A DNA stretch of 64,000 nucleotides from Rhizobium sp. RM (GTDB taxonomy: Bacteria > Pseudomonadota > Alphaproteobacteria > Rhizobiales > Rhizobiaceae): positions 186,001 to 250,000 of the forward strand of contig NZ_JACAWV010000002.1 in assembly GCF_013390595.1 (NCBI RefSeq), read 5' to 3'. Shown piece by piece: positions 7,988 through 16,223 of the stretch (position 1 is its first letter; each line of letters begins with the position of its first letter). A program made the translations under genes and the position numbers. A model generated the notes under the pieces. It searched no databases, was not told the origin of the DNA, and saw only the letters and a list, made by a program, of their open reading frames with translations.

Positions 7988-8725
7988 TCAGGCCGTAGCT
8001 TCAGGTGTGCCGAAACGAATGCGGAAACGCCTGTTCTCCTTGCCCTTTTTTTCGATCTTGGCGATGTGGATGTCGCCAACTTCCTTTGTTTCCGAAACGT
8101 GGGTGCCGCCGCAGGGCTGGCTGTCGATGCTGGATGCCTCGCCAATACAGACGAGGCTCACGCGTCCAAGGCCGACCGGTGGGCGCACGTTTTTGGATTT
8201 GACGATGCCGGGATTGGCCAGAAGCTCTTCATCCGTAATCCACTGCAGGAAAACCGGGTGGTTGGCCTTCACCAGCTCCATCAGCTTGGCCGTTACGTCG
8301 TCCTTGTCAATCGTTTCCGACATGTCGAAGTCGACGCGGGATTCGTCCTCACCCACCGCTGCGCCGGTGATCGGCCACTGGCAGACAACGGACAGCAGAT
8401 GGCAGGCCGTGTGCATACGCATCAGCTTGTAGCGACGCGGCCAGTCCACGTGCAGCGTCACCTTTTCGCCGACAGCGGGCGACGCCTGACCTTCGAGTGG
8501 AACGTGAATGATGATGCTCTTGTCGGCGCCGTGCCTGGTTACGCCAAGGTCGATTTTTGAGCCGTCGGCACGTTCAAGCACGCCCGAATCGCCGGGCTGG
8601 CCGCCCGACGTGGCGTAAAAGCAGGTCTGGTCGAGTTCGATGCCGCCATCTTCATGCACCGCCGTAACGATCGCTTCTGCAGTTGAAAGATAGAAATCGT
8701 CACGAAACAGGGCATTCACAGGCAT
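7988..8725 (-). CDS. Alanyl-tRNA editing protein (AlaX family)
   Basis: AlaX proteins hydrolyse mischarged Ser- or Gly-tRNA(Ala) in trans. The 245-residue sequence has the zinc-site motifs of the AlaRS editing domain: H105-TAC-H109 and C205-GGT-H209, with the N-terminal TSGGQPGDSG segment that marks longer (AlaX-M type) members. The ATG at 8725 follows the cysK stop by 12 bases, and its GAGG overlaps the cysK stop region, which suggests translational coupling. It sits between cysK and sseA, so the three form one transcription unit. Confidence 0.88.
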   Translation of the reverse strand: MPVNALFRDDFYLSTAEAIVTAVHEDGGIELDQTCFYATSGGQPGDSGVLERADGSKIDLGVTRHGADKSIIIHVPLEGQASPAVGEKVTLHVDWPRRYKLMRMHTACHLLSVVCQWPITGAAVGEDESRVDFDMSETIDKDDVTAKLMELVKANHPVFLQWITDEELLANPGIVKSKNVRPPVGLGRVSLVCIGEASSIDSQPCGGTHVSETKEVGDIHIAKIEKKGKENRRFRIRFGTPEATA

Positions 8726-8737
8726 TTCGGCAGGTCC

Positions 8738-9775
8738 TCAAACAGTTTCGTACGGAACCGAAATCTCGCTCTTTTCCGTCAGCCAGGCGGGAAGAGGAAG
8801 GCCCTTCGAGCGCAGGAAGTCGGGGTTGAAGAGCTTTGACTGGTAACGGTTGCCGTAGTCGCAAAGAATGGTCACGATTGTATGCCCCGGACCCAGTTCG
8901 CGGGCAAGGCGGATCGCGCCGGCAATGTTGATGCCGCTCGAACCACCCAGGCACAGGCCTTCTTTTGTAACGAGGTCGAACAGCACCGGCAGCGCTTCTG
9001 CGTCCGGAATACGGTAGGAAAAGTCGGGGCGGAAACCTTCGAGATTGGCGGTAATACGTCCCTGGCCGATGCCCTCGGTAATGGATGAGCCTTCCGATTT
9101 CAGCGCGCCATTGGTGTAATATTCAAAGAGAGCCGCACCATCGGGATCGGCAAGACCGATCTTGATGTCGGGATTGAAGTCGCGAAGACCGTCTGCAACG
9201 CCAGCCAGCGTGCCGCCCGAACCGACAGCGCAGATGAAGCCATCCACCTTGCCGTCCGTCTGGTCCCAGATTTCGGGCGCGGTCGTTTCGATATGGGCCT
9301 GCCGGTTGGCAATGTTATCGAACTGGTTGGCCCAGATAGCGCCGTTCGGATCGGTCGCAGCAAGCTGTTTGGCAAGGCGCCCGGAAACCTTCACGTAGTT
9401 GTTCGGGTTGGAATAGGGAACAGCCGGAACCTCGACCAGTTTGGCGCCAAGAAGCTTCAGCGCATCCTTCTTTTCCTGGCTCTGGGTTTCCGGAATGACG
9501 ATGACGGTCTTGTAGCCAAGCGCGTTGGCGACGAGTGCAAGACCGATGCCGGTGTTGCCTGCCGTACCCTCGACAATCGTGCCGCCCGGCCGCAACTGGC
9601 CGCGGCGTTCCGCGTCGCGAATGATGTAGAGCGCGGCGCGATCCTTCACCGATTGGCCCGGATTGAGAAACTCTGCCTTGCCGAGAATTTCGCAGCCTGT
9701 CGCTTCGGACGCAGCCTTGAGGCGGATGAGTGGCGTGTTGCCGATGGCGGTAAGCGCAGAGGAGTGAATGGTCAT
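8738..9775 (-). CDS. cysK: Cysteine synthase A (O-acetylserine sulfhydrylase)
   Basis: This PLP enzyme makes L-cysteine from O-acetylserine and sulfide. K44 in NPGQSVKDRA is the Schiff-base lysine, and EGTAGNTG at about 69-76 is the substrate loop; GSGGTLAG and CLGGSSGIN fit the phosphate-binding regions. At 345 residues it is longer than E. coli CysK (about 320), as in the rhizobial group. The ATG at 9775 has AAGG about 7 bases upstream. It is first in the cysK-alaX-sseA unit, which joins cysteine synthesis, cysteine-derived sulfur transfer and tRNA editing. Confidence 0.9.
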   Translation of the reverse strand: MTIHSSALTAIGNTPLIRLKAASEATGCEILGKAEFLNPGQSVKDRAALYIIRDAERRGQLRPGGTIVEGTAGNTGIGLALVANALGYKTVIVIPETQSQEKKDALKLLGAKLVEVPAVPYSNPNNYVKVSGRLAKQLAATDPNGAIWANQFDNIANRQAHIETTAPEIWDQTDGKVDGFICAVGSGGTLAGVADGLRDFNPDIKIGLADPDGAALFEYYTNGALKSEGSSITEGIGQGRITANLEGFRPDFSYRIPDAEALPVLFDLVTKEGLCLGGSSGINIAGAIRLARELGPGHTIVTILCDYGNRYQSKLFNPDFLRSKGLPLPAWLTEKSEISVPYETV

Positions 9776-9896
9776 GGCGAGCCTTCTTGTCTGAGCAGAA
9801 ACTAAGAGGGGTTATGTCCCGTTACAACTGCATCGTGACAAGAAATTATCTTCCCGGCTTTGCGTCTGCCACGCAAAAATTTGCCGTTCCCCGTTT

Positions 9897-11345
9897 TTAT
9901 GCGTGTTTCTTGAGGCCGGAGTAGGCATCGAGTGCCCGCTGTCGCGCAAATTGATGATCGACGACCGGTTTCGGATAGGTTGTCCCAAGCTCGATTCCGG
10001 CTTTTTCCAGCACGTCCTTCGGTGCTGCAAATGGCTTATGGATGTATTTCCGCTCCAGTTTGTCCAGTTCGGGAACGAACATGCGCACATAGTCGCCATT
10101 CGCATCGAATTTTTCGCCCTGAAACACGGGGTTGAAGATCCGGAAGAACGGTGAGGCGTCTGCGCCCGATCCGGCCACCCATTGCCAGTTGGCGGCATTC
10201 GATGCCGGGTCGGCATCCACAAGCGTATCGCGGAACCACTTCTCGCCTTTGCGCCAGTCGATCAGCAGATGTTTGATGAGGAAGGACGCGGTGATCATGC
10301 GGACACGATTGTGCATGATGCCATGCTTCCACAATTGCCGCATTCCCGCATCGACAATCGGATATCCCGTCATGCCGCGCTTCCACGCATTGAAGCCCGC
10401 ATTGTCGTTTTTCCACGGGAAGGGATCGAAACTGTCGTTCCAGTTTTTTTCGTCCAGTTCAGGAAAATGAAACAGCAGGTGATAGCAGAATTCGCGCCAG
10501 ACCAGTTCCTTGCGGAAACGGCTGATATCCTGAGACCCGATCTTGTGCGACAGCCCCTTGGTCGCATGCCATGCAGCCGCAGGCGATATCTCGCCAAGCG
10601 CCAGGTGCGGCGAGAGCATGGAGGTGGCATCCTTGGCGGGAAAATCCCGGCCTTCCTCGTAACCTTTCAGCGCGCCGTCGATGAAATCCTCAAGCTTTTC
10701 CTGCGCGCTTGCTTCGCCCGGCGTCCAAAGATCGGCAAAATCCTTTGCCCAGTCCGGTCCGGTTGGCAAAAGTTTCCAGTCGGCCAGTTTTTCCGTCTTC
10801 GGCCAGGTGCCGGGTGCTGTCAGCTTATCCGGTGCCTCTGCCGGCACATGCGGCTCCTCGGCACCTTCGATCGCCCGCCAGAAGGGCGTGTAGACACGGT
10901 AAGGGCCGCCGCCTTTGGTCTTGACCCGCGATGGCTCGTGCATGAGGTGGCCCGCGAAGCTTTTCACCGTCAGGCCGTCACCTCGAAGCGCCTCTTTCAG
11001 TTTGCTGTCCGTCTCCATGCCATCGGGATCGTAGCGCCTGTTCCAAAAAACCGTGTCGGCACCCGTTTCCGAGATCAGCGAATGGAGAATGTCTGAAGGC
11101 TTGCCGCTGCGAAGCAGAAGGCTGCTGCCACATGTTTCGAGCGAGGTCGCCAGGGCTTCCAGCGAATGATGCAGCCACCATTCCTGTGCGCCACCCAGAG
11201 GACCGGCCGATCCAGCCTTATCATCCCTGATATAAACGGGAATCACCGCTCCACCGTGATCGAGTGCAGCGCGCAGAGCGTAATTGTCGGACAGGCGCAG
11301 GTCCTTGCGGAACCAGACGATAACGGCAGAGGGCTTTGTTGACAT
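9897..11345 (-). CDS. phrB: Deoxyribodipyrimidine photolyase
   Basis: The 482-residue flavoprotein repairs cyclobutane pyrimidine dimers with blue light. It opens IVWFRKDLRLSDN, the N-terminal antenna-chromophore domain, and carries the FAD/DNA-binding block (RFRKELVWREFCYHLL, then GYPIVDAGMRQLW, HNRVRMI, and ANWQWVAGSGAD). Length and motifs fit class I CPD photolyases. The ATG at 11345 is the first Met before the conserved opening. It is monocistronic, and no SOS box of the alphaproteobacterial GTTC-N7-GTTC form is evident upstream. Confidence 0.92.
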   Translation of the reverse strand: MSTKPSAVIVWFRKDLRLSDNYALRAALDHGGAVIPVYIRDDKAGSAGPLGGAQEWWLHHSLEALATSLETCGSSLLLRSGKPSDILHSLISETGADTVFWNRRYDPDGMETDSKLKEALRGDGLTVKSFAGHLMHEPSRVKTKGGGPYRVYTPFWRAIEGAEEPHVPAEAPDKLTAPGTWPKTEKLADWKLLPTGPDWAKDFADLWTPGEASAQEKLEDFIDGALKGYEEGRDFPAKDATSMLSPHLALGEISPAAAWHATKGLSHKIGSQDISRFRKELVWREFCYHLLFHFPELDEKNWNDSFDPFPWKNDNAGFNAWKRGMTGYPIVDAGMRQLWKHGIMHNRVRMITASFLIKHLLIDWRKGEKWFRDTLVDADPASNAANWQWVAGSGADASPFFRIFNPVFQGEKFDANGDYVRMFVPELDKLERKYIHKPFAAPKDVLEKAGIELGTTYPKPVVDHQFARQRALDAYSGLKKHA

Positions 11346-11518
11346 GGGCTTTTCCGGTTCACCTCTGCTTGAATGACAATTGAACGGCTTTGTTCCTCAA
11401 ATCGGCTAGAATGGGAAGATGGACGGACGCGGTTTTCTGATGAGGATTTTTTTAGACTTGAAACCGTCGGGGGCGGGAACCAAGTGAAGGCGCCAATGTT
11501 TCAACGGGGCAATAAACT

Positions 11519-11803
11519 ATGGATGTACAATCGATGCTTCTGAACGACATCAAATGGAAAACCCCCGTTACCATTTCCCTGCAGAACGGCTCGCCCAGAA
11601 TTTTCAACGGCGCCTACGAAGCGTTTGACTTCTTGCAGCACGAATGGCCGGAACGCACCGGACAGGCTTATGAGCAGGCGCTACGACTTTGCCGCGCCTC
11701 TCTGATGGGGAGCGTTGATGGCGAAATCGCCAGAGCGGCGTTCATCGCGGCAAGCCGGCAGGCTGAATGCCTGATGGACGAAGATCGTCAGATCGCCTCC
11801 TGA
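11519..11803 (+). CDS. DUF982 family protein
   Basis: This 94-residue protein matches DUF982, a small family nearly confined to Rhizobiales: a central FDFLQHEWPERTG and then ALRLCRASLMG and ARAAFIAASRQA. Function is unknown; the helical pattern is consistent throughout. Start could be 11519 or the ATG at 11534; neither has a strong ribosome site. It is a lone gene between phrB and ogt. Confidence 0.78.
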   Translation: MDVQSMLLNDIKWKTPVTISLQNGSPRIFNGAYEAFDFLQHEWPERTGQAYEQALRLCRASLMGSVDGEIARAAFIAASRQAECLMDEDRQIAS

Positions 11804-11945
11804 TTTTCAACCGGAAAATCATCTCGAACGAAGCCATCCGTAACGGTGCGGGTGGCTTTTTTGTTGGGGCCTTGGCAAAACGGGTTGAAAATGTGGCCAT
11901 GAGGGGCGAACTTTGCCACACACAACAGGTGATCGGCACGGTACG

Positions 11946-12500
11946 ATGCAAAATCAGGGCTATATCGTTTTTCCGACCGCGCTTGGCCATTGCGGTCTTG
12001 CATGGGGCGCGAAAGGCATAAGACGTCTGCAATTGCCGGGCGCCAATGCTGCCGAAACGGAAAAGCTGCTGATGCGGCGGGTCCCGTCCCTGTCGGCTGC
12101 AGCACCGGATGATGAACTGCGGCGGATCATCGAGAGCATCGTTCGTTACTTCGCCGGTGAGGCGGCGGATTTCTCCAGGACGCCGGTTGATCTGGCCGGA
12201 GCGGAACCCTTTCATCTCGATGTCTATCAGGCTGTCCGCCTTATTGGCTGGGGCAACACGACCACCTATGGCGCCGTCGCAAAGACGCTGGGAAGAGGGC
12301 CGGAAAAGGCGCGGGATGTGGGGCAGGCGATGGCGAAAAATCCGGTGCCGCTGATCATACCGTGCCACCGCGTTCTGGCCGCCGGCGGCAGGCTTGGCGG
12401 TTTTTCCGCACCGGGCGGCTCAACGACGAAATTGCGGATGCTGGCACTGGAAAATGCCGGGCGGGCTTCCGACGACGAGGCCCAGGGCAGCCTGTTTTGA
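11946..12500 (+). CDS. ogt: Methylated-DNA--protein-cysteine methyltransferase
   Basis: The 184-residue protein removes alkyl groups from O6-alkylguanine by transfer to its own cysteine. The acceptor is C140 in IIPCHRV, preceded by the DNA-binding helix region (WGNTTTYGAVAK). The N-terminal domain is short and lacks Ada regulatory motifs, so Ogt-type is preferred. I start at the ATG at 11946 (MQNQGYIV), where family similarity begins. An in-frame ATG at 11913 adds an unconserved 11-residue lead. Confidence 0.88.
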   Translation: MQNQGYIVFPTALGHCGLAWGAKGIRRLQLPGANAAETEKLLMRRVPSLSAAAPDDELRRIIESIVRYFAGEAADFSRTPVDLAGAEPFHLDVYQAVRLIGWGNTTTYGAVAKTLGRGPEKARDVGQAMAKNPVPLIIPCHRVLAAGGRLGGFSAPGGSTTKLRMLALENAGRASDDEAQGSLF

Positions 12501-12612
12501 AGCAACGACAGATTCGTGCTGTATAGACCGTCCAAATTTTCGCCAATATCTCGTCAAATTGTCGTTGAATTGTCACAATACATGGGCGCCCTCTAACAAA
12601 AGGGCGACAAGT

Positions 12613-13056
12613 TTGAAAGTATCCGCGTTATTTCTAGCCGCTGTAGTGTCTTTAACAGCGGCGGCGTCAGCCTCTGCCGGAATGTTGAACCAGGCAGAAA
12701 GATATTCGGGTCTGCACGAGACCAAGAATAACAAGAGCCTCAAGAACATTCTGGGTGCCAATCCCCGCGTCACCCCCTGGTGCGGTCTTTTCCTCCACGC
12801 CGTTGCCAGCAAGGCAGGGCGGCAATCTCCGAAATCCTATGGTTTTGCCAAATCCTGGACGTCTTTCGGTTACGCTGTGCCGGTGGGCCAGGCGAAACCC
12901 GGTGATGTCGTTGTTGTCCGCAACGGACGCGGTTATCACGCCGGCATCCTGAAAAGCATGAGCGGCAAGACGGCAAAGATCCTGGGCGGAAACCAGTCGG
13001 GCCGCGTGCAGGTTTCAAACTTCAGCCGCAAGTCCATCGTGTCGGTGCGTCGCTAA
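12613..13056 (+). CDS. Small secreted TIGR02594-type putative cell-wall hydrolase
   Basis: The likely product has 147 residues with a signal peptide (KVSALFLAAVVSLTAAASASA) and a compact NlpC/P60-CHAP-like domain: catalytic C57 in TPWCGLF and H109 in GRGYHAG. TIGR02594 proteins are presumed peptidoglycan peptidases or amidases. No ATG lies just before the signal peptide in this frame, so I place the start at the TTG at 12613, with AGGG 8 bases upstream. That site lies in a 6-bp hairpin (CGCCCT/AGGGCG, 12587-12606). A terminator follows. Confidence 0.72.
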   Translation: MKVSALFLAAVVSLTAAASASAGMLNQAERYSGLHETKNNKSLKNILGANPRVTPWCGLFLHAVASKAGRQSPKSYGFAKSWTSFGYAVPVGQAKPGDVVVVRNGRGYHAGILKSMSGKTAKILGGNQSGRVQVSNFSRKSIVSVRR

Positions 13057-13100
13057 CCGTTTTCGGGGCCGACCCGGCACTGTGCCACTGGCAATTCCAA

Positions 13101-13127
13101 AAGAGCGGGCTGAGGCCCGCTTTTTTT
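13101..13127 (+). terminator. Rho-independent terminator after the small hydrolase gene
   Basis: The stem AGCGGGC / GCCCGCT has a 4-base loop and seven T residues, 45 bases after the stop codon. Confidence 0.85.
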
Positions 13128-13274
13128 ATGCCTTTTTTGAAGGAAACTGCGCCGCGCATCCAGCCTGCTGTTGACGACCGTCAAATGAAACCTCTTCATA
13201 GTCAGGAACGAGGAACAAATGTCATCTTTCTCTGTTTTTGTTGTCATATGGATGAGATCAAAGGGAGGTTCGTT

Positions 13275-13610
13275 ATGACTGCAGATCGTGAAGGCTCTAT
13301 CCGTGCGAAGGCGCACGCCCTTTGGGAAAAGGAAGGCAGACCGGAAGGGTCGCATGAGCGGCACTGGGCGGAAGCGGAGCGCGAAGTCGCAACAGAAACC
13401 GCCAAAAAACCGGTCAAGAAGCCCGCTGAGCGCAAACCGAAGTCGCCAGCCGTAAAATCCCTTCAGAACGAACAAAAGGCTTCACGGGCCGATGATAAGG
13501 ACGAATTGACCGAAGGTCTGGAAGAAAGCTTCCCGGCAAGCGATCCGCTTGCGGTGACGAACACGACAGTGGCGACCAAACGCCCGAGTGCGAAAAAGAA
13601 GACGAAATAG
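13275..13610 (+). CDS. DUF2934 domain protein
   Basis: The 111-residue, very charged protein has an N-terminal DUF2934 motif (IRAKAHALWEKEGRPEGSHERHW) and a Lys/Ala-rich middle. The tail contains the ESFPASDPLAVT motif that recurs at the end of many small rhizobial stress-type proteins. Function unknown. The ATG at 13275 has GGGAGG 6 bases upstream, a better start than upstream Met codons. Confidence 0.8.
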   Translation: MTADREGSIRAKAHALWEKEGRPEGSHERHWAEAEREVATETAKKPVKKPAERKPKSPAVKSLQNEQKASRADDKDELTEGLEESFPASDPLAVTNTTVATKRPSAKKKTK

Positions 13611-13695
13611 GTCTCTCGGACCAATATCCGGTCAAACGGCTATGTCGTCATGGAAATCAGCGGTATTGGGTGAAAAGTTCTCTTTAAGAGAAGAA

Positions 13696-13770
13696 TGGCT
13701 CCCCGGGCCGGATTCGAACCGGCGACCTGTCGATTAACAGTCGAATGCTCTACCGCTGAGCTACCAGGGA
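13696..13770 (-). tRNA. tRNA-Asn (GTT)
   Basis: The minus strand folds as a 75-base cloverleaf: acceptor TCCCTGG / CCGGGGA, D-arm with GGTAGAGC, anticodon loop CTGTTAA (anticodon GTT), T-arm with GGTTCGAATCC, and encoded CCA. It stands alone between two plus-strand genes. Confidence 0.96.
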
Positions 13771-13948
13771 ACGTTGGCGCCGTTTGTTGCGGCGTTGGCG
13801 GGGTAATACAAATGCTTTGTCGATTTGCCAAGCGGTTTTTTCAAAAAAAACGCATTCGTCTTGTTTTATCTCCTGAGAGCCCCACTTTTCAGGGCTTGTA
13901 GCGTGCAAAAAACTTATCCACAGGCTGGATGAAAAAGGGCAGCAGGAA

Positions 13949-14242
13949 ATGAAATTCGGAGTCGATGCCAGAACAGGCCGTTTAAATGTCGGCAAATGGA
14001 GCGTGGCGATGCCGCGTTCTCGCACTGGCAGGATCGCGACAGGCTCGGTTCTGGTCGTCGGGGGAACGCTCGGCTTCTTGCCGATCCTCGGATTCTGGAT
14101 GATTCCGCTTGGTCTCGTCGTGCTGTCGCACGATCTGCCGGCAGTACGCCGTCATCGTCGGCGCGTGACCGTATGGTGGGCATCGCGGCAGAAGCGCCGC
14201 GATGGTGCTGGCAAAAAGGATGGCGGATCAGCCGCCGAATGA
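13949..14242 (+). CDS. Conserved small membrane protein (PGPGW-like)
   Basis: This 97-residue protein has one or two hydrophobic segments (IATGSVLVVGGTLGFLPILGF and MIPLGLVVLSHDLP, residues about 28-65) followed by a basic tail. The layout resembles the PGPGW group of putative membrane proteins, but the exact signature is absent. Function unknown. AGGA lies just upstream of the ATG at 13949. Its 3' end overlaps the end of exoD by 15 bases on the other strand. Confidence 0.6.
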   Translation: MKFGVDARTGRLNVGKWSVAMPRSRTGRIATGSVLVVGGTLGFLPILGFWMIPLGLVVLSHDLPAVRRHRRRVTVWWASRQKRRDGAGKKDGGSAAE

Positions 14243-14872
14243 ATTGCTGATGCCCTGGCCGGCCCAGAAGGCGGCATAGGCGAGCGCTGCGAAGTAAATC
14301 GATGTCAGCAGCAGGAACAGATAACCGCCGAGAACGGTGACGCCGTCGCGCTGGATCATGCCGGCGGAAAAAAGCAGGATCGCGACACCTGGCAGGGTGT
14401 TGGAAAACGGAATGAAGCCCAGCGGCATCATCAGAAGCACGCCCGCCGTCATCAGAGCTAGGCCGTTGATCCGGTTGGCAACAAGCCCGGTGGTCAGTGC
14501 CGGCATGCGTGGGCGAATATAACGGTCAAGCTTGGAGACGATCGCCACGCCTTTTTGAAGCGCCGGGACGAGCTTTTCCGTTTCCATCTGGCGGTCGAGA
14601 ATTTTCTTTGGCAGCCACGGCAGCCGATTCAGCGTGATCGCCAGACTGACGAGAATGATCGCTGCGCCGAACACGGTGCTCACGCCCGGTATCGACACGG
14701 GAATGAGAAAGGGCAGGGACGCAATCGCACAGATCAGCAAAAGTCCTTGTTCACCAATCGCTTCCATCAGTTCGCGCAGGGTGATCGTTTTGCCCCGAAC
14801 CCTTCCGATCAGTTTTTCCAGCGTGGTGCTGAGTTTCTCGGACGTATCGGTAAATGCGAATTCATTCGTCAT
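14228..14872 (-). CDS. exoD: ExoD-like exopolysaccharide synthesis membrane protein
   Basis: The 214-residue integral membrane protein matches ExoD: a cytoplasmic N-terminus (LSTTLEKLIGRVRGKTITLRE), several hydrophobic helices from about residue 45, and the paired segments IPGVSTVFGAAII and LPGVAILLFSAGM. ExoD of Sinorhizobium meliloti affects exopolysaccharide and alkali tolerance; its molecular role is unclear. It is monocistronic here and 5 kb from the polysaccharide cluster. Confidence 0.88.
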   Translation of the reverse strand: MTNEFAFTDTSEKLSTTLEKLIGRVRGKTITLRELMEAIGEQGLLLICAIASLPFLIPVSIPGVSTVFGAAIILVSLAITLNRLPWLPKKILDRQMETEKLVPALQKGVAIVSKLDRYIRPRMPALTTGLVANRINGLALMTAGVLLMMPLGFIPFSNTLPGVAILLFSAGMIQRDGVTVLGGYLFLLLTSIYFAALAYAAFWAGQGISNSFGG

Positions 14873-14975
14873 GCAGACTTCCCGGAAGTTGTTTTACTCC
14901 CGGAACCGATAGCATTTATAGGGCTCCATGCCTATCACCGATAGAAATGCGCCTGCAACGAATGGCGTTTGCAGC

Positions 14976-15077
14976 CTAGTGGGAAACCCAGTTGCTGTAG
15001 GCGCCTGCCACGAGCACGACAAACAGGATGACAAGGATGACCGGATTGATCGACGTAATGAAGCTCACATATTCCAT
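14976..15077 (-). CDS. Very small single-pass membrane protein (33 residues)
   Basis: An ATG at 15077 preceded by GGAGG (8-base spacing) opens a 33-codon frame. The product begins MEYVSFITSINPVILV, continues with a hydrophobic run to FVVLVAGA, and ends YSNWVSH. It is one likely transmembrane helix with short polar ends. I do not recognise it. The support is the strong ribosome site, the hydrophobic pattern and its position in an otherwise empty gap downstream of nothing else on that strand. It may belong with stress-induced small membrane proteins, but that is inference. Confidence 0.55.
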   Translation of the reverse strand: MEYVSFITSINPVILVILFVVLVAGAYSNWVSH

Positions 15078-15345
15078 AATGCGTTCCTCCAATTTCCTCC
15101 GAGAAACATTTTACAATAAAATCCGATAGTTATCTACCTTAGGGCGATATTTTTGCGTTGCGGTGAGGCTTGAGCCTTATTGGCTGTAATCATTTTCTTT
15201 TCATCGATTCCGCATTGCGGAAACCATCTTCCCAACATTTGCCATTCTGTTGCATTGTCTCTATTGCCGTCGCGTAAGGCCTGAAAATACGCGCCCCGCC
15301 CGCCACATGGCTTCCTGATCAACTGCTTCACTCTGGGATACGGAA

Positions 15346-15933
15346 ATGCTCAAGAATCTTTACGGATGGACGATGGCGCTTGCTGCACGCAAAACCGCCG
15401 TCTGGTGGCTGGCGATAGTGGCATTCGTGGAAAGTTCGATCTTCGTCGTACCCGCTGACGTGCTGTTCCTGCCGATGGTGCTGGCAAAACCGAAACGCGC
15501 CATGTTTTATGCTCTGGTCGCGACGGTCGCCTCGGTTCTCGGCGGTATCGCCGGCTGGTTTCTCGGGCACTACGCCTTTGAAAGCCTGGCGCGGCCAATC
15601 CTGGAATTCTATGGCAAGCTCGAAAGCTTCGAGCACCTCAAAAGCTCGGTCAATTACGAGACCATCGTTCTCCTGCTGGTGACATCGGGTCTCGCGCACC
15701 TGCCGCCGATCAAGGTCGTGACCATTCTGTCGGGAGCAGCCAACATCAGTCTCGGGCTATTTATCCTGTCTGCCGTCGTAACGCGCGGCGCACGTTTCTT
15801 CATTCTGGCCGGCCTGCTGCAGCGATACGGCGAGTCTATCCGCCACTTCATCGAAAAGCGCCTCGGTCTCATCACGGCGGCCGCTGCCGGCGCCTTGATT
15901 GCCGTCTATGCGGTCTATGTCTTCGTTCGGTGA
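15346..15933 (+). CDS. YqaA family membrane protein (SNARE-associated/VTT fold)
   Basis: The 195-residue protein has four to five hydrophobic segments and matches the YqaA branch of the DedA-like family: an early VESSIFVVPADVLFLPMV with Glu and Pro in the membrane, then GGIAGWFLGHYAF and a C-terminal RGARFFILAGLLQRYGE. DedA relatives are needed for membrane lipid flipping and envelope integrity; the YqaA role is not known. The ATG at 15346 opens directly before the conserved amphipathic helix. Confidence 0.8.
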   Translation: MLKNLYGWTMALAARKTAVWWLAIVAFVESSIFVVPADVLFLPMVLAKPKRAMFYALVATVASVLGGIAGWFLGHYAFESLARPILEFYGKLESFEHLKSSVNYETIVLLLVTSGLAHLPPIKVVTILSGAANISLGLFILSAVVTRGARFFILAGLLQRYGESIRHFIEKRLGLITAAAAGALIAVYAVYVFVR

Positions 15934-16073
15934 CATGGTCGGGATTTGAGACGCCTACCATGTTCCGCAGGCGCGTTGAACGTGCCGGCGGCTGCCCGTG
16001 AGTGGGCGCGAAACGCTCCGCGTTCTCGCGTGACCCGCTTCAGGATCTTCGGCGCACAACTTTCAGTTTGATG

Positions 16074-16212
16074 TCAGAAATGGCGGATATCCGGTGCCTC
16101 GACCAACGCATCGGCCAGAAAATCAATCCCGGTTTTCAGGCCATTTGGCGCGTCGATTGAGAAAAATGGAGCGCTGCCGTCTGCCTTTGTAGCGACGCGG
16201 TGCTCTGACGAG
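16074..16212 (-). pseudogene. Possible orphan C-terminal coding fragment
   Basis: The minus strand has about 46 protein-like codons ending at TGA 16074-16076, with DGSAPFFSIDAPNG then IDFLADALVEAPDIRHF. There is no start codon in frame before an upstream stop. Composition looks coding and it could be the tail of a lost gene, but I cannot name the family. It occupies the 290-base gap between the YqaA and phosphatase genes, where nothing else is seen. Confidence 0.25.
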
Positions 16213-16223
16213 GAACCGCTATC

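Noticed and set aside
11346-11420. LexA site near phrB (GAAC...GTTC)
   Set aside because: Spacing is 6 and orientation is inverted, unlike the alphaproteobacterial GTTC-N7-GTTC box.
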